Positions 42,141-52,950 of a stretch of DNA of 64,000 bases are shown here, piece after piece; position 1 is the first letter of the stretch; each line of letters starts with the position of its first letter. The translations under genes and the position numbers were made by a program. Source of the DNA: Perilla frutescens (Eukaryota > Streptophyta > Magnoliopsida > Lamiales > Lamiaceae); contig BRKX01000006.1 of NCBI GenBank assembly GCA_026008535.1, positions 38,180,664 to 38,244,663 of the forward strand, read 5' to 3'. The notes under the pieces were generated by a model. It worked only from the letters and a program-made list of their open reading frames with translations, had not been told where the DNA came from and did no database searches.

Positions 42141-43370
42141 CTAGTATTCAGTAGATTGAGAGTTTCAGTATGATAGAAGTTTTTGTTGAGTCTATTTATT
42201 CATTCTCGTGTCAATAGAATCGATTTGTTCATTCTCTTTTGGAATCGATTTATCCTCTTGTTAATTGAATCAATTGCTCTTCAGTAGCTTTGTATCACTT
42301 GAAATTCTCCATTTGTACCATTCGAAATCCTTTGAATATATCCACTGAGATAATTTGCAACCTTTTGAATGATACTTCCTTGATCATCAAGAATTAGTAA
42401 TGGCATTTCCTTGATAGGCTATGCTATCGACCTTGTGAAAATATTTTAGTACGGTTTTCAGTTGCTAACCGTTGATTTCTTCCATATCTTTGTTATATGC
42501 AAGAACCCTTCAAGTTTATAAGTCCTCTAAAAGGGCAATGTTTTGACATATATAACCTAGTGTTATATACCTCTTCCAGTTTTTGAGCTTGTTAAGGAAT
42601 TGTTGATCAAGATAAAGCCCTCACTCTGAGGCATTCGTTTATTTTGTTCCCACTCATAGAACTCAAGTGTGGATCTCGGAATAGAGCAGAGAGTATATAG
42701 CAGTATCCCTTTTAGTCAAGGTTGGAGGAATAAGAGATCTTATTTCCTGGTAGGAAGTAGAATCGAAGTAAGTGCCAGATAGTATTCTCTAAAGTTTAGG
42801 ATGTGCGATTCCAAGAAAATTTCTCAGCTCGTTGTGTTTAGAAGATATCTAAGGAATGTCGGCATGTAAGTTCCGAGCGTGCAGTCAAAAGTCCAGACGT
42901 GCGATCGTTACGCCTGCAAGCGACGGTGACCACCAGCAGGAACCACGAAGTCAGACAACTACTTTAAGGAAAAGAGACAACTGCGACGAAGAAGTTTAGA
43001 TTTAAGTTGTGTTGAGAATTTAAGAAGCGCATCACGAAGTACGTCCCAAGAAGACGAAGAAGTCGAACCTCAGGAAGTAAAGATAAAGATAAAGTGAGTT
43101 TTCAATGTGATAGAATGTGCAAGGAACCCTCGATGTAAGTGCCTGATTATTCGAGTTTGTCGTCTAGTTCGAGTTCATTGAAGTTTCTCAAAGCTGCGAG
43201 AAGTAAAGTCAGAAGCCAAAGTAAAGCCAAGCAAGATGAAAGAAGGATGGACTTGTTGAGACCGCACATCCAGTGCTCGAGGAACAAGTTTAGTGAATTT
43301 TTCTTTTATTCCGTTGCTCGAATAGCTTCTAGAGGTCCGCTCGAATGCAAGATTATAAGGAACTCATGTT
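42141..43370 (+). other. Non-coding stretch in place of the integrase of element F
   Basis: Between the RNase H end and the integrase C-terminus, where about 1 kb of integrase zinc and core should be, I see only AT-rich sequence and short frames with no integrase motif (no HHCC, no D-D-E text) on either strand. It includes repeated ATTCTC/AATCGATTT phrases near 42195-42270. The origin of the filler is unknown. Confidence 0.6.
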
Positions 43371-43375
43371 AAGCG

Positions 43376-43941
43376 ATGTTTCGAGAGAGATTTCATAAGG
43401 AAGAAAAGATAGAAGATGCTCAAGCTTTGAAGAAGATAAGAAGAACAACCAAGATAGCTCAAGATCGCCAGAAATCTTATGCCGACGTAAAGAGAAAAGA
43501 CGTGAGCTTTGAGATTGGTGACAATGTATTCTTGAAGATTGCACCAATGAGAGGAGTGGTTAGATTTGGGAAGAAGGGTAAGTTGCAGCCACGTTATGTG
43601 GGACCATTCGAGATACTAGAGAAAATAGGTGATGTTGCCTATCGCCTAGCACAACCTCCGGATTAGCGGGTGTGCATGATGTTTTCCACGTGTCGTTGCT
43701 TAGACGATATGTGTCTGACCCTAGTCATGTAATTTCATATGACACAGTGCAAGTTTCAAAAGACTTAACATATGAAGAAGTCCCCATTTGCTGTGATTGA
43801 TAGAAGAGTTCACACACTTCGAACCCGTGAGGTTCCTTTAATAAAAGTGCAATGGAGTCAGCAGGGACCCGATGAGGCCACTTGGGAGAAAGAATATGAT
43901 ATCGTAGCTCGATATCCAAATGTAACAGAAATGTTAGGCTA
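43376..43941 (+). pseudogene. Integrase C-terminus and chromodomain of element F
   Basis: 43376-43664 reads IAQDRQKSYADVKRKDVSFEIGDNVFLKI, GVVRFGKKGKLQPRYVGPFEILEKIGDVAYRLAQPPD, the chromoviral integrase end, closing at a stop. After frame changes a chromodomain follows (PFAVIDRRVHTLRTREVPLIKV, QWSQQGPDEATWEKEYDI, ARYPNVTEMLG, about 43788-43940). It is the same architecture as element D. It lies 35 bp before the 3' LTR, as expected. Confidence 0.8.
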
Positions 43942-43959
43942 ATTTCGAGGACGAAATTT

Positions 43960-43976
43960 TTAAAAGTTGGGGAGAT
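43960..43976 (+). other. Polypurine tract of element F
   Basis: TAAAAGTTGGGGAGAT directly precedes the TG of the 3' LTR. Confidence 0.75.
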
Positions 43977-46347
43977 TGTGATACCCCGTCCCTTTTTTTT
44001 CTAAATTATAAATTATAATTTTGGAAAATGAAGTTGAATTAATATTGTTTGAATATTAATTATGATGGTATGTTCGTATATTATGCCGTTGTTTTAATGC
44101 AGGTTGTTCCACTCGAGCCGATACGTCTTAGCACACAGTGGTATTATACTGAGTGTATAATACAGTTTGAATTTTTAATACTAAAATGTCGAGTTATGTG
44201 TTAAGGAATGATTGTAATTGCGTTTAGTTTTATGATTACCATACCTTAATTTTATATAATCTTGGTGTGTCTTTTAAATGAGTAGTAAATATGTTTTGAA
44301 AAATTCAAGTTGTGTATTGTATGTGTTTTCGAAAATAGCATAAATCGAGGGTCTCACTGAGTTTCGGTAGGGTTTCGTCCGGAGGTGATAACGTTTGACT
44401 CGGTTGGAACTACGAGGCCCATAAGTACTCAAATCAAAGCTCTTTCAAAAATCTACAGTTTGAGCACGACCAGAAAGAGCTACCCCATTCGAGTCGCATT
44501 GTGACGGGTGTACAGCGCGACCATGAAATGCGACCACCTCGGTCGCGTGTCACCAGCTTCAGAGAGCCATTTTTCTTTGGCTCAAATGCGACCTGTAAAC
44601 GCGACCCCCCTAGGTCACGCCCTGTTTCGGAAATTCCACCCTATAAATACCAAACTTCACCCATTTCTTCCATTCTCTTCACTCTTGGACGATTTCTTCC
44701 CAACTTCTCTCAAGGAGTTCTTCAAGCTTTGGGAGAGGATTCTCTTATCATCATCCATCAACTAAGGTAACTCCATACCTCTTCTTTTGGTTTATTTACC
44801 TCCTTGAAGCTATATGTGAAGTTATATTGAATTCCTATGGTTCATTGTTGCTAGGGTTTGGATTTTTGCCCTAATTTTCCCTTGTTTTGTTGATGTTTGG
44901 TTGGAGTTGTTGTGATGCCTTTATGGAGTTGATTTTCATGTATGCTAGAGTCCTTAGATGAAGGTGTTTGTATATGAAATACTGTTTTTAAAGGATTTAA
45001 ATTGAGTCATTATCATGTGGTTTGAATGTGTGCACGTAATGTGTTCGATTAAATGTCTCAAAGAGTTTTAATGTGTATTTTGAGTCCAAAATCATAGTAT
45101 GAGCTTGTATATGCATGATTATGAATGCGGATATGTTTGAAGACCTTAAAGTAAAGTATAGCATGAGTTTGGTCAAAGTTATGATTTAATTGTATAACTC
45201 GACGTCTAAAATGAAAAGAGAATTAAAAGATGCTAGGTGACGTGTTGGGGCTCGAGGAGGATGACTTGTGCACGGCCAAGAAGTATTTCAAAGGTTGAGA
45301 GATTGTGAAAGCATCTCGTAAGGTGGGGTAACTCGAAACTGTGAACACGTGTAAGGTTATAGTTATTGTTGTGCTTTGATTGTATATGTATGAATGAGAC
45401 CCTTCGGGGCAGAACAGAGATCCTTTAGGGACGACAACAGAGATCCTTCGGGGTCGACAAAAGAGATCCTTCGGGATCGATAATAGACTCGTTAATGTCC
45501 TCCCTGGGGGGTAGTATGTCTGCGGGCATCCCTATAGGGATAAAGACGTTCATTAACGGGGGCATCATGATGTTTGGGCCCTACGGGATTGAGACTAGTC
45601 TCCAGAAAGAAAAGAAGTATGCATATGTTATATTTTCACTTGTGCAATTGGCTATAACTATTTACAGTGTTCCCCACTGAGTATGTTGTTAAATACTCAC
45701 CCAATTCATTCAATGAATTTCAGGTTGAGAAGTCGAGGCCTGAGTAGGAGCGTTGTGAACACAAGAGAACCCCACAAGATTGTGTTTACTTTTACAAGCC
45801 TTTGGATACGTATATTACTATAATTATATTGAACGTTCTACTTATCTCATGATTAATGATTATTGGGAATAGGATTAGCCCGATTTTTGTGGTTGTGATT
45901 GTATTTAACTTGATATAACATGTCAATGTTTTAAAGGCGGGTCGATTGACCTAGGAGCCTATGTTGTGTAAATATAGGTCGTTGAATTCCTATGCTATGT
46001 TGTTGATTTAGGGTGCTAGACGGGCGGGTTGTATCAACCTTGAGCCCGATAGGCTAGATGATTGTATGGATGACGTAGACGGGCTTATACAATGCTTCCA
46101 TCAACTTCTATGCTGTGTGATAGTGTAGATTCGATAGATTGCATGCTAATTCGTGAAAAATTTACATTGAGAATTATGACGTCATGCCTATTCATGTTTT
46201 TCGACCTTAGCTTCCGCTTAATTTAAAATAAGCACTCCAAAATGAGTAAACAAGTTATTTGTTAAGTGACGTGGCCAAATGGAGTAGTTTGGGGCGTTAT
46301 AAGTATGTTAAGTGACGTGGCCAAACGGAGTAGTTTGGGGAGTTACA
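43977..46347 (+). mobile_element. 3' LTR of element F
   Basis: The 2371-bp LTR has the same ends as 37290-39765 and is followed by CAAAC at 46348-46352. Confidence 0.95.
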
Positions 46348-46765
46348 CAAACTGATATCCTGGTTTAGCAAGAAGCAGCACTCAGCTGCCACGTCAACAA
46401 CTGAAGCCGAGTATATAGCTGCTGGAAGCTATTGTGCTAAAATCCTATAGATGAAGCAACAACTCAAAGATTACAAGGTGGAGACTGAAGAAGTGCCAAT
46501 CTACTGTGATAACAATAGAGCTATTAAAATATCTCAAAATCCAGTATTACATTCAAGGACGAAACACATTGATATCAGGCACCACTTCATCAGAGATCAC
46601 ATCGAGAAGAAAGACATATGCATCAAATATGTCAACAAAGAGAAGCAAATAGTCGATATCTTCAGCAAGCCATTGCCAGAAGCTAGATTTGTTGAGTTAT
46701 GAATCCAACTGGGATTGCTCGAACTAGCTTCAAAGGAAGACGGTGATCCTCAAGCTTATTTTTAA
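46348..46765 (+). pseudogene. RNase H (second part) and end of pol of Sirevirus E
   Basis: The reading picks up after CAAAC: LISWFSKKQHSAATSTTEAEYIAAGSYC, a TAG at the conserved tryptophan of WMKQQL (about 46450), then IYCDNNRAIKISQNPVLHSRTKHIDIRHHFIRD and VDIFSKPLPEARFVEL. A TGA at 46700 (an arginine codon in relatives) is followed by IQLGLLELASKEDGDPQAYF and the final stop at 46763-46765. The order matches copia pol C-termini exactly, and joining it to 37289 restores RNKLISWF. Confidence 0.85.
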
Positions 46766-47216
46766 ATAGTTACCATTAACATTTCAAAATAAACTCACTA
46801 TTCATCTAAGTTACCATTAAAGTCTCTATGCAATACATTAAAGTAGAAAGAGACGAATTTCTGAGGGATATAAATAGCAAAATTTCTGGCAAATATTTTG
46901 CTATTTATGGAAACTACCCAAATTTGAAAAACCCTCAGATTTCAGCCTCTTGATCAAAAAGTGAAAGTGCAAGTGGACGGCTGAGATGCATGCATCATTT
47001 ATTCAGCTCATTTTCCATCAAATCACATAGTGGATCAACTAAAGGCACTCGATTGCCATGGTTAAATGTATGCAAATTACTGTAAGTAAAAGAAAAGATA
47101 GAATGCATAACTAAACTCTCAACACATTCCTTTTCCTTGTCTTCTCTCATACTTATCTAAGCTCTTTTCTTGCTAACATCGTTCATCATCGCAGACATAG
47201 CTCATCCATTCCATAT
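46766..47216 (+). other. Spacer between pol and the env-position ORF of element E
   Basis: No gene seen. AT-rich sequence with TTGCTATTTATGG (about 46904). The 3' part (47080-47200) is pyrimidine-rich, like a leader with possible 3' splice sites, before the ATG at 47217. Confidence 0.4.
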
Positions 47217-48300
47217 GATGAACACACAACTTTTTCTAAAGAAGCTAAGAAAGGATAAGTATCTCGACCTAAAGCTTCTTCAAGCTCGTATCAGTGCAGA
47301 GAAGACCAGCATGATCTTCTAGTCACTCAAGACATGCGGGCTACTATCATTTGTAAAAATGATTCCCAACAATAGATATCTCTCGTATGTAGCTGAATTC
47401 TACTACAATACAGAGATCAGAGGGGACAACATCATCATCGACAAAGATACGTTGATGACATTATTTCAGCTCCCTGGCGAAGGCCTAAAGGTGCATGAAC
47501 TCACACTTCTCCAAGATAGAACTGTGGAATGGATGGAAGCTTCTAGATGTTCGACATCGAGACTTTTCAAATAACTTGAAAGACAGTCTCTCACCAGCCA
47601 TCGTCCAAATTTTGGACATTGTGATGCACATCCTTCTTGGAGGCATCAACAACGCACACTTCACTAACAACACTGCTCACCTCATGGCCGTCTTATATTT
47701 TGGATGCAAGGCTGATTGGGAATCATTTATATTTACTCAGCTTCGCCATTATATGAAACTTGCCGAGTTCAACTCAGACACTGGCATATTCAAAGCCAAG
47801 ATAGAGTTTGCCAATTGTCTTAGCCACATCATCCAGGAGCAGATCGAACAACTCTTCCTGACGGATCACTCTTTTCCAGAAGAGATCTCTTTCCAACAGT
47901 TTATGTCCACAGAAAGCGTTGTGGCAAAACTGGTCGCCTAAAGAAGTCAAGACCACAACTTACGAAAGACCATAGCCCAGCTCAAGGAAAAGAGTTGTTC
48001 CTTGAAGCTGACCCTCCAGCTGATGCAGATTAGTCTACGACTGATAGAGACTCCTTCACTCACATGAGTGATCAGTCTACTACACTTGCAACTAGCGAGC
48101 CTCCCTCCATTGCTGACCCAGACACTCTGGAAGAAGGCTTTTCTGCAAGCCTTGACCATCAGCTTACAGGCTGTTTTGGTCTCATTGGGGATCTCAGCCC
48201 CTACCCCTTCGAACAACTTTGAAGATATGTCCAGTACCATCTATGGAGATTTCAAGTGGATGATCTATTTCATTCATCACACCAGATAGAGAAACTTTCT
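47217..48300 (+). pseudogene. Env-position ORF of Sirevirus E (first part)
   Basis: From the ATG near 47217 the reading is MNTQLFLKKLRKDKYLDLKLL, a stop, then GLLSFVKMIPNNRYLSYVAEFYYNTEI, DNIIIDKDTLMTLFQLPGEGLKV. After a frameshift around 47560 it reads LKDSLSPAIVQILDIVMHILLGGINN, LMAVLYFGCKADWESFIFTQLRHYM and LSHIIQEQIEQLFLTDHSF. The xEFYxN ... FQLPGE layout resembles the globular domain in the ORF at 16172-16765, so both Sireviruses carry a related post-pol protein. A polar tail (RKTIAQLKEKSCSLKLTL) could be a coiled coil. The plastid fragment interrupts the region at about 48309. Confidence 0.55.
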
Positions 48301-48308
48301 AGTATCAA

Positions 48309-48534
48309 GGTAATGATCCATCAAGCTGCTAGTTCTTTTTATGAGGCACGAATGGGAGAATTTATCCTGGAAGCGGAAGAACTGCTGAAACTACGCGAAA
48401 CCCTCACAAGGGTTTATGTACAAAGGATGGAAAAACCTTTATGGGTTGTATCTGAAGACTTGGAAAGAGATGTTTTTATGTCAGCAACAGAAGCTCAAGC
48501 TTATGGAATTGTTGATCTTGTAGCAGTTGAATGA
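48309..48534 (+). pseudogene. clpP: Plastid clpP, exon 3 fragment
   Basis: ClpP is the serine-type proteolytic subunit of the plastid Clp protease. The translation VMIHQAASSFYEARMGEFI, LEAEELLKLRETLTRVYVQ, KPLWVVSEDLERDVFMSATEA, QAYGIVDLVAVE-stop is the plastid protein's C-terminal third, including the catalytic histidine in MIHQ. Exons 1 and 2, with the nucleophilic serine, are absent. It has no promoter and lies in a retrotransposon, so it is a dead transferred fragment. From memory of the family, several residues (A for P after HQ, M for T before the last third) look like substitutions since transfer. Confidence 0.9.
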
Positions 48535-48651
48535 AAAAAATTAGATTTTGTGCAAATACGTGATTCGAGATTTTATCTCTGAGTTTACTATATAAATAAA
48601 AAAATCTGGTTAGGATCAATCTAAACCAGCCCATTATGTATATGACTCAAC

Positions 48652-48765
48652 ATGCCAACTATTAAACAACTTATTAGAAATACAAGACAGCCCATTCAAA
48701 ATGTCATGAAATCCCCCGCTCTTCAGGGATGTCCTCAGCGCCGAGGAACATGTACTACGGTGTAT
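48652..48765 (+). pseudogene. rps12: Plastid rps12, exon 1 copy
   Basis: Ribosomal protein uS12 of the plastid is encoded in pieces that are trans-spliced; this is the 5' exon. ATG at 48652 opens MPTIKQLIRNTRQPI and continues to GTCTTVY, exactly 38 codons (114 bp), the normal exon length. The next bases, GTGCGATTTG, are the group II intron 5' end. Compared with the conserved protein, two arginines have become glutamine and one threonine methionine. All three fit C-to-T or G-to-A change at CpG, as expected for methylated nuclear copies of plastid DNA. Confidence 0.9.
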
Positions 48766-48957
48766 GTGCGATTTGTTTAGATCATGAGCTGGCATAAAAA
48801 AGAAAGAAAATCACTTCCAGTATAAATGATCAGTACTAATGCCACCATGCTGCACATGGCCAGTAAATGGGGTGACTCATTTTGGATTGTAGAAGGAAAT
48901 TGGAGCAGGAGTTGGATGAACCGTCCACTCAGTACACCTCCATCTGTCTCATAAATC

Positions 48958-49400
48958 ATGGATTTCATGATTAAGAGATTTCAATGCTTGGTGCCTCATG
49001 ATGCACCCCTTCCTGACAATGAGCCCTCCAACTCATCCACAACTTCTCTTCATGAGGACGTACTCTTCACCATCGAGAAAGAGCTACTTCTCAACCTTGC
49101 ATTAGCCTCTTCTGATAGGCAAGATCCATTCTCTCTCCCTGATATTGCTCAACTGATGCCAGCTGAGGAGACATATTTATGGCTGTCCACTCCCATGCCT
49201 ACTCCCAAGCTCCCCACATCACCGTCAACTTGTTGGAAACTTCCTTCACTCTTCTGCCACAATTGTCCCTACCATCTCATAAGTTCCATCAACTTGCCCT
49301 TTTGGATGATGCCAAAAAAGGGGAAGAGAATGCTGATGATGGAAAAGATGGAAAAGGTGACTTAACTCTTTGGGATGAGATCCAAAGAGAGGTATAGCTT
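48958..49400 (+). pseudogene. Tail of the env-position ORF of Sirevirus E
   Basis: A 135-codon open stretch (MDFMIKRFQCLVPHDAPLP, TSLHEDVLFTIEKELLLNLAL, LPSTCWKLP, KKGKRMLMMEKMEKV) follows the plastid fragment. It is polar and I do not recognise a domain. Its position before the polypurine tracts suggests the C-terminus of the ORF that starts at 47217, but the frame relation cannot be established through the insertion. Alternatively it is chance. Confidence 0.3.
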
Positions 49401-49483
49401 CAGGAGGGAGCTATTTTTTAGGGGAAAGATACTTGTGAGGGGGAAGTCCAATTTGAGCAGCAAGACTGGCAAGCTCAAAATTT

Positions 49484-49657
49484 ATTTTAGACTTGAGAGA
49501 ATGCCCAACTAGAGTAGCAGCAAGAATGGGATATCCACAGCATACCTGGCATCTCTCCCTGCAAGTATGAGAAAGGAGAATCGAGAAAAAGAAGACGGAA
49601 CTGAATGTTGAACAGTTCTAGTTGAAAAAGGAAGTTTAAAATATCAGATCTTGATAT

Positions 49658-49695
<38 letters not shown>

Positions 49696-49989
49696 ACTTC
49701 TCTTCAATGTTTCATCTTCTTGCTCATCAGTTCTTAACATGCTCATTATTTTGGACTTGAGAGAATGCCCAGCTGGAGCAGCAACAAGAATGGGGTATCC
49801 ACAACATACCTGACATCTCTCCCTACAAGTATGAGAAAGTAGAATCGAGCAAAAGAAGATGAAACTGAATGGTGAACAGTTCCAGTTGAAGAAGGAAGTT
49901 TAAAATATCAGATCTTGATATTTTCTCTCTCTCTATAACTTCCCTTCAATTTTTCATCTTCTTGCTCATTAGTTCTTAACATGCTCATT
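49484..49989 (+). repeat. Tandem duplication (264 bp + 242 bp) in element E 3' region
   Basis: Unit 1, 49484-49747, and unit 2, 49748-49989, both run from ATTTTRGACTTGAGAGAATG to TTCTTAACATGCTCATT. The length difference is mostly a CT/TA microsatellite (about 49659-49695) that is expanded in unit 1 and short in unit 2. Confidence 0.9.
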
Positions 49990-50432
49990 GATGTTAATAA
50001 CAATATGCTCTGATTATGTGTTTATGCTCTGATCATGCAAATATGCTTTAATATCCATCCTCTGCGTACTCTGATAATGAACTAAAGCAAGATGAAAATC
50101 AGGACTAAACAAAATTGAGCTTTGTAAGAACTGAAATAACTAAAGCTTTTTCAAGCTATGCAAAATGAGTGTCAGTATCTCTAAAGGCTTCAATATTCAT
50201 GCTACAAGTTCTGTCAGCAAAAGCCGTGATATCTGAATGTTTAAAATCGTTAAGCTTTGATACTCATCTGAAATCAAACGCTCATGAATGTCAAACTAAT
50301 AGCTCTCAATAGCTCTGATATCAAAGATCAGTACAAGCTCTGATACGAAACATTGGTATAAGCTCTGATATTCATTCATGAAAGATAACCTTATGCAGTT
50401 TTCCATCATTAGTATAACTGGTTTTGACATTA
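49990..50432 (+). other. Spacer with AGCTCTGATA repeats in element E
   Basis: No gene. Phrases CTCTGAT / AGCTCTGATA recur at about 50008, 50027, 50059, 50318, 50336 and 50361 with irregular spacing. The phrase is the reverse complement of the core of the usual primer site TATCAGAGCT. Confidence 0.6.
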
Positions 50433-50448
50433 TCAAAAAGGGGGAAAT
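50433..50448 (+). other. Polypurine tract of Sirevirus E
   Basis: TCAAAAAGGGGGAAAT directly before the 3' LTR. Similar G-rich purine tracts sit upstream at about 49420-49445, in keeping with the multiple polypurine tracts of Sireviruses. Confidence 0.8.
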
Positions 50449-52131
50449 TCTTGGGAAAAACTATCAAGGTAGCATAACTGATGGTTTTGATGAAGTGTCA
50501 AAATATATGGAAAAATTATATGAAAAATTGCAGGTTATTCAGGCTGGAAGTTGGGTGCAATGACCAAGTAAGACTTCAAATCTCAGCTCAGCTAAAGCGA
50601 AAGTCAATCACCTTGAAGCATGGTTAACCAGCTGAACAGGATGTCACAACCAGACCAGTCAGAGTCTACTCTTCAAAGCTTAAGTAAAGCTATACAAGGA
50701 AGAGAATATTGTAGACTGAATAGCTAAAGGGGAAAGAAAATACTAAAGACTGGAAGATATCCACAGATGAGTAAACCATCAGTCTAGCTGAAAGCCAAGA
50801 AAGACTGATGAGAGAAGAGCTAGCTTGAAAGCTCAAAACTAAACTTAACTGATCAAAGATCAATCAGTTGGGAGAAAAAGCTCAAAAGAAAGCCGACTGG
50901 AATCCAGAACTGAAATCTTTTTAAAGCTAAGCCGCCAAAGATCCAGAGCCGAAGATTAAGGAAGCTGAAGTGGACCATTCCAGGACTGAAGCTTGAGGCA
51001 GCTGAGGAACTGCTAACTGGACGATCTCAGAGCTGCAGCCGAGACAGCTGAGACCCCATCAGCTGAAGTCCAAAATTGATAGCCGAAGTATCTGCTCTCT
51101 AACAATCAGTCATTGAAGATCCTGACAGAAAATCGTGAAAAGATCCTGATGATCTTGGAGCAGAAGACATTGATTCAACGGTTAGTTCATTCAAAGCTTC
51201 AATGACTATAAGCATTAAATTGCCATTGGTGGAATCAATCGAACCATCGATCAACAGAACCTAACGGTCACTGAGATCGCTCATTTATATAAGTGGGGTG
51301 AATCTCATTCTGGCCAGGACTTTACGCAAGACTTTATCGCAAAACTAACTTTTGCTATTTTGCAGAACGAGCTTTCTTTCTCCCTCTCCATAGCTCGAAG
51401 CTTAAATCTCATAAGTGTGAAAAGTCCCAACTGAGAAGGCGTGCTTCAAGTTCCAAGCAAGCAGCTAGCTGACGAAGACTTCCAGCCAGAGAAAATCTTC
51501 TCAGTTCTTGTTCTTCAAAGATCAACCACTCAGCTCAAGTTGAAGGAGCATTCCAGGTCGATAACAGATTCAAGACTCCCTTCTTAAAGATCGAGAGAGA
51601 TCTAAATCTTGTAAAGACAGGCAATAGCACCTAAAGTCTCAGCGAGCAGTTAGGACCAGTAAGTATGAGTTGTCAACCAGAAACTGGATGAGGAAGGGCG
51701 TATTGACGGGTCCATTCTTCCGGGACAGCAACAGTTGGAAAGGAGGCCGCGCTCGGGTGGAAGGGTGTTGTTTTCAGGTCCAACACAATTCTTCACTGTG
51801 TAACTGTAATAAGAAACTTTACACTTACATAATGGATTGCCGTTCTGCAGAAGGAAGAGAGGACATAGAAGCAGGAACCTTCGAACCTCTATAAGCCTTG
51901 TGTGTGCTGTATTTTATGCTCTAAGCTTTTGCATGTTCTTAAACTGCACACTATAGCACATAAGCTGCACTGACAAGCAAAGCCTTCAAGCCATCAGTCT
52001 CAACTGATTAAGTGCACGGATAAGTTTTCAACAGCGAGTCAGGGCCCTATACTTTCCGCACAAAGCTTAAGTTTTTGAATCAGTTTATTCACCCCCCTCT
52101 AAACTGACAGAGACTCGCACCGGGACCAACA
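50449..52131 (+). mobile_element. 3' LTR of Sirevirus E
   Basis: The 1683-bp LTR begins TCTTGGGAAAAACTATC (TG mutated to TC) and ends ACCGGGACCAACA, a typical Sirevirus LTR end. The start and body match the second LTR at 56032 (TGTTAGGAAAAACTATC). A TATA box is at about 51283-51290. The 5' LTR is not present because the element is truncated at 37072. Confidence 0.85.
51281..51292 (+). promoter_or_regulatory. TATA box in the element E LTR
   Basis: TTTATATAAGTGG follows the CGGTCACTGAGATCGCTCA region; the counterpart in the second LTR is CTCTATAAAGGATG near 56960. Confidence 0.55.
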
Positions 52132-52436
52132 TCGCTTATAAAAATAAATACACTTTGAAAAGAAAGTAAATATCGTCTAAATTTTAAGGCAATTTGTGGA
52201 AGTAGAGAACAATGGAGTTGGTCCTTAAGTCTAGAAAAGTAAAAAAAATTAGGGTTCCAAATTTTTTTATAGCATTGTGCGTGTGTGTGTCCATATAGTT
52301 TTAAAATTTAATAAAATGTGAAGTTGGCCAGATGGTAAGAATTTTTTAAATAAATAAAGATCAATAAAGAGGGTAAGGGATCAAATCTTCCTATCTAAAT
52401 TTTGCAAGGTTCTTCTTCTTCCTCTTCTTCTTCTTC

Positions 52437-52496
<60 letters not shown>

Positions 52497-52797
52497 GTCA
52501 ATCATAAATCTAAATTTATGTTAAAAGAGGTACACAAAACTAAAACAACCCACTTTTTTAAAAAAAAAATTGTAATGCTAAATTTCAATATATATTATAC
52601 TATTAAAATATAACATCCCAAAACAAAATAGAAAGAAAAATATTGAAACAGAAAAATAAAAATAAAAATATTGCATATGTTGTGTTGTTCAATTTATTTA
52701 TTAAATTATAAGATGAAAAATAGAAATCTCATGTTTTTATCTCGATTAAGATCAACTAATCACTAGGATCGATCCTACCTTCCAGTATTCTCTACAA
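52132..52797. other. AT-rich intergenic stretch with microsatellites
   Basis: No gene seen. It contains (TTC)n at about 52411-52438 and (TTA)n at about 52437-52496, with A-rich sequence on both sides. Confidence 0.7.
52411..52496. repeat. Compound microsatellite (TTC)n-(TTA)n
   Basis: About nine TTC-type units, one interrupted, run into about twenty uninterrupted TTA units. Confidence 0.95.
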
Positions 52798-52950
52798 ATG
52801 GCAAAAGATCAAAATTTCTGGGTTGATCAAGTTGAGAGTGACAATAAAGCCCTAATAAATTGGTTAAATGGGATGAGGACACTGAATACTTGTGAGAATC
52901 TTATTGTTGATGACATTCTCCAGGTGCATGGCAGATTAATTTTATATTAG
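52798..52950 (+). CDS. Possible 50-codon ORF (unknown)
   Basis: ATG at 52798 opens MAKDQNFWVDQVESDNKAL and continues to VDDILQVHGRLILY-stop at 52948. It has a mixed, protein-like composition unlike the surrounding AT-rich DNA. I do not recognise it and see no zinc finger, membrane segment or signal peptide. It might be an isolated exon of a decayed gene or a chance frame. No TATA box is convincing. Confidence 0.2.
   Translation: MAKDQNFWVDQVESDNKALINWLNGMRTLNTCENLIVDDILQVHGRLILY

Larger units (their letters stand above)
48309..48850 (+). other. Nuclear-integrated plastid DNA (NUPT): clpP exon 3 - spacer - rps12 exon 1 - intron start
   Basis: Three consecutive parts appear in plastome order and on one strand: the C-terminal exon of clpP, a 117-bp spacer, and the 114-bp first exon of rps12 followed by the start of its trans-spliced group II intron (GTGCGAY). 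The left edge is near 48309. The right edge is uncertain (48840-48960), because I cannot tell the intron tail from element E by eye. Confidence 0.9.

Noticed and set aside
52437..52496. (TTA)n run as a possible CRISPR or functional array
   Set aside because: Plain trinucleotide microsatellite; no spacers; eukaryotic context.
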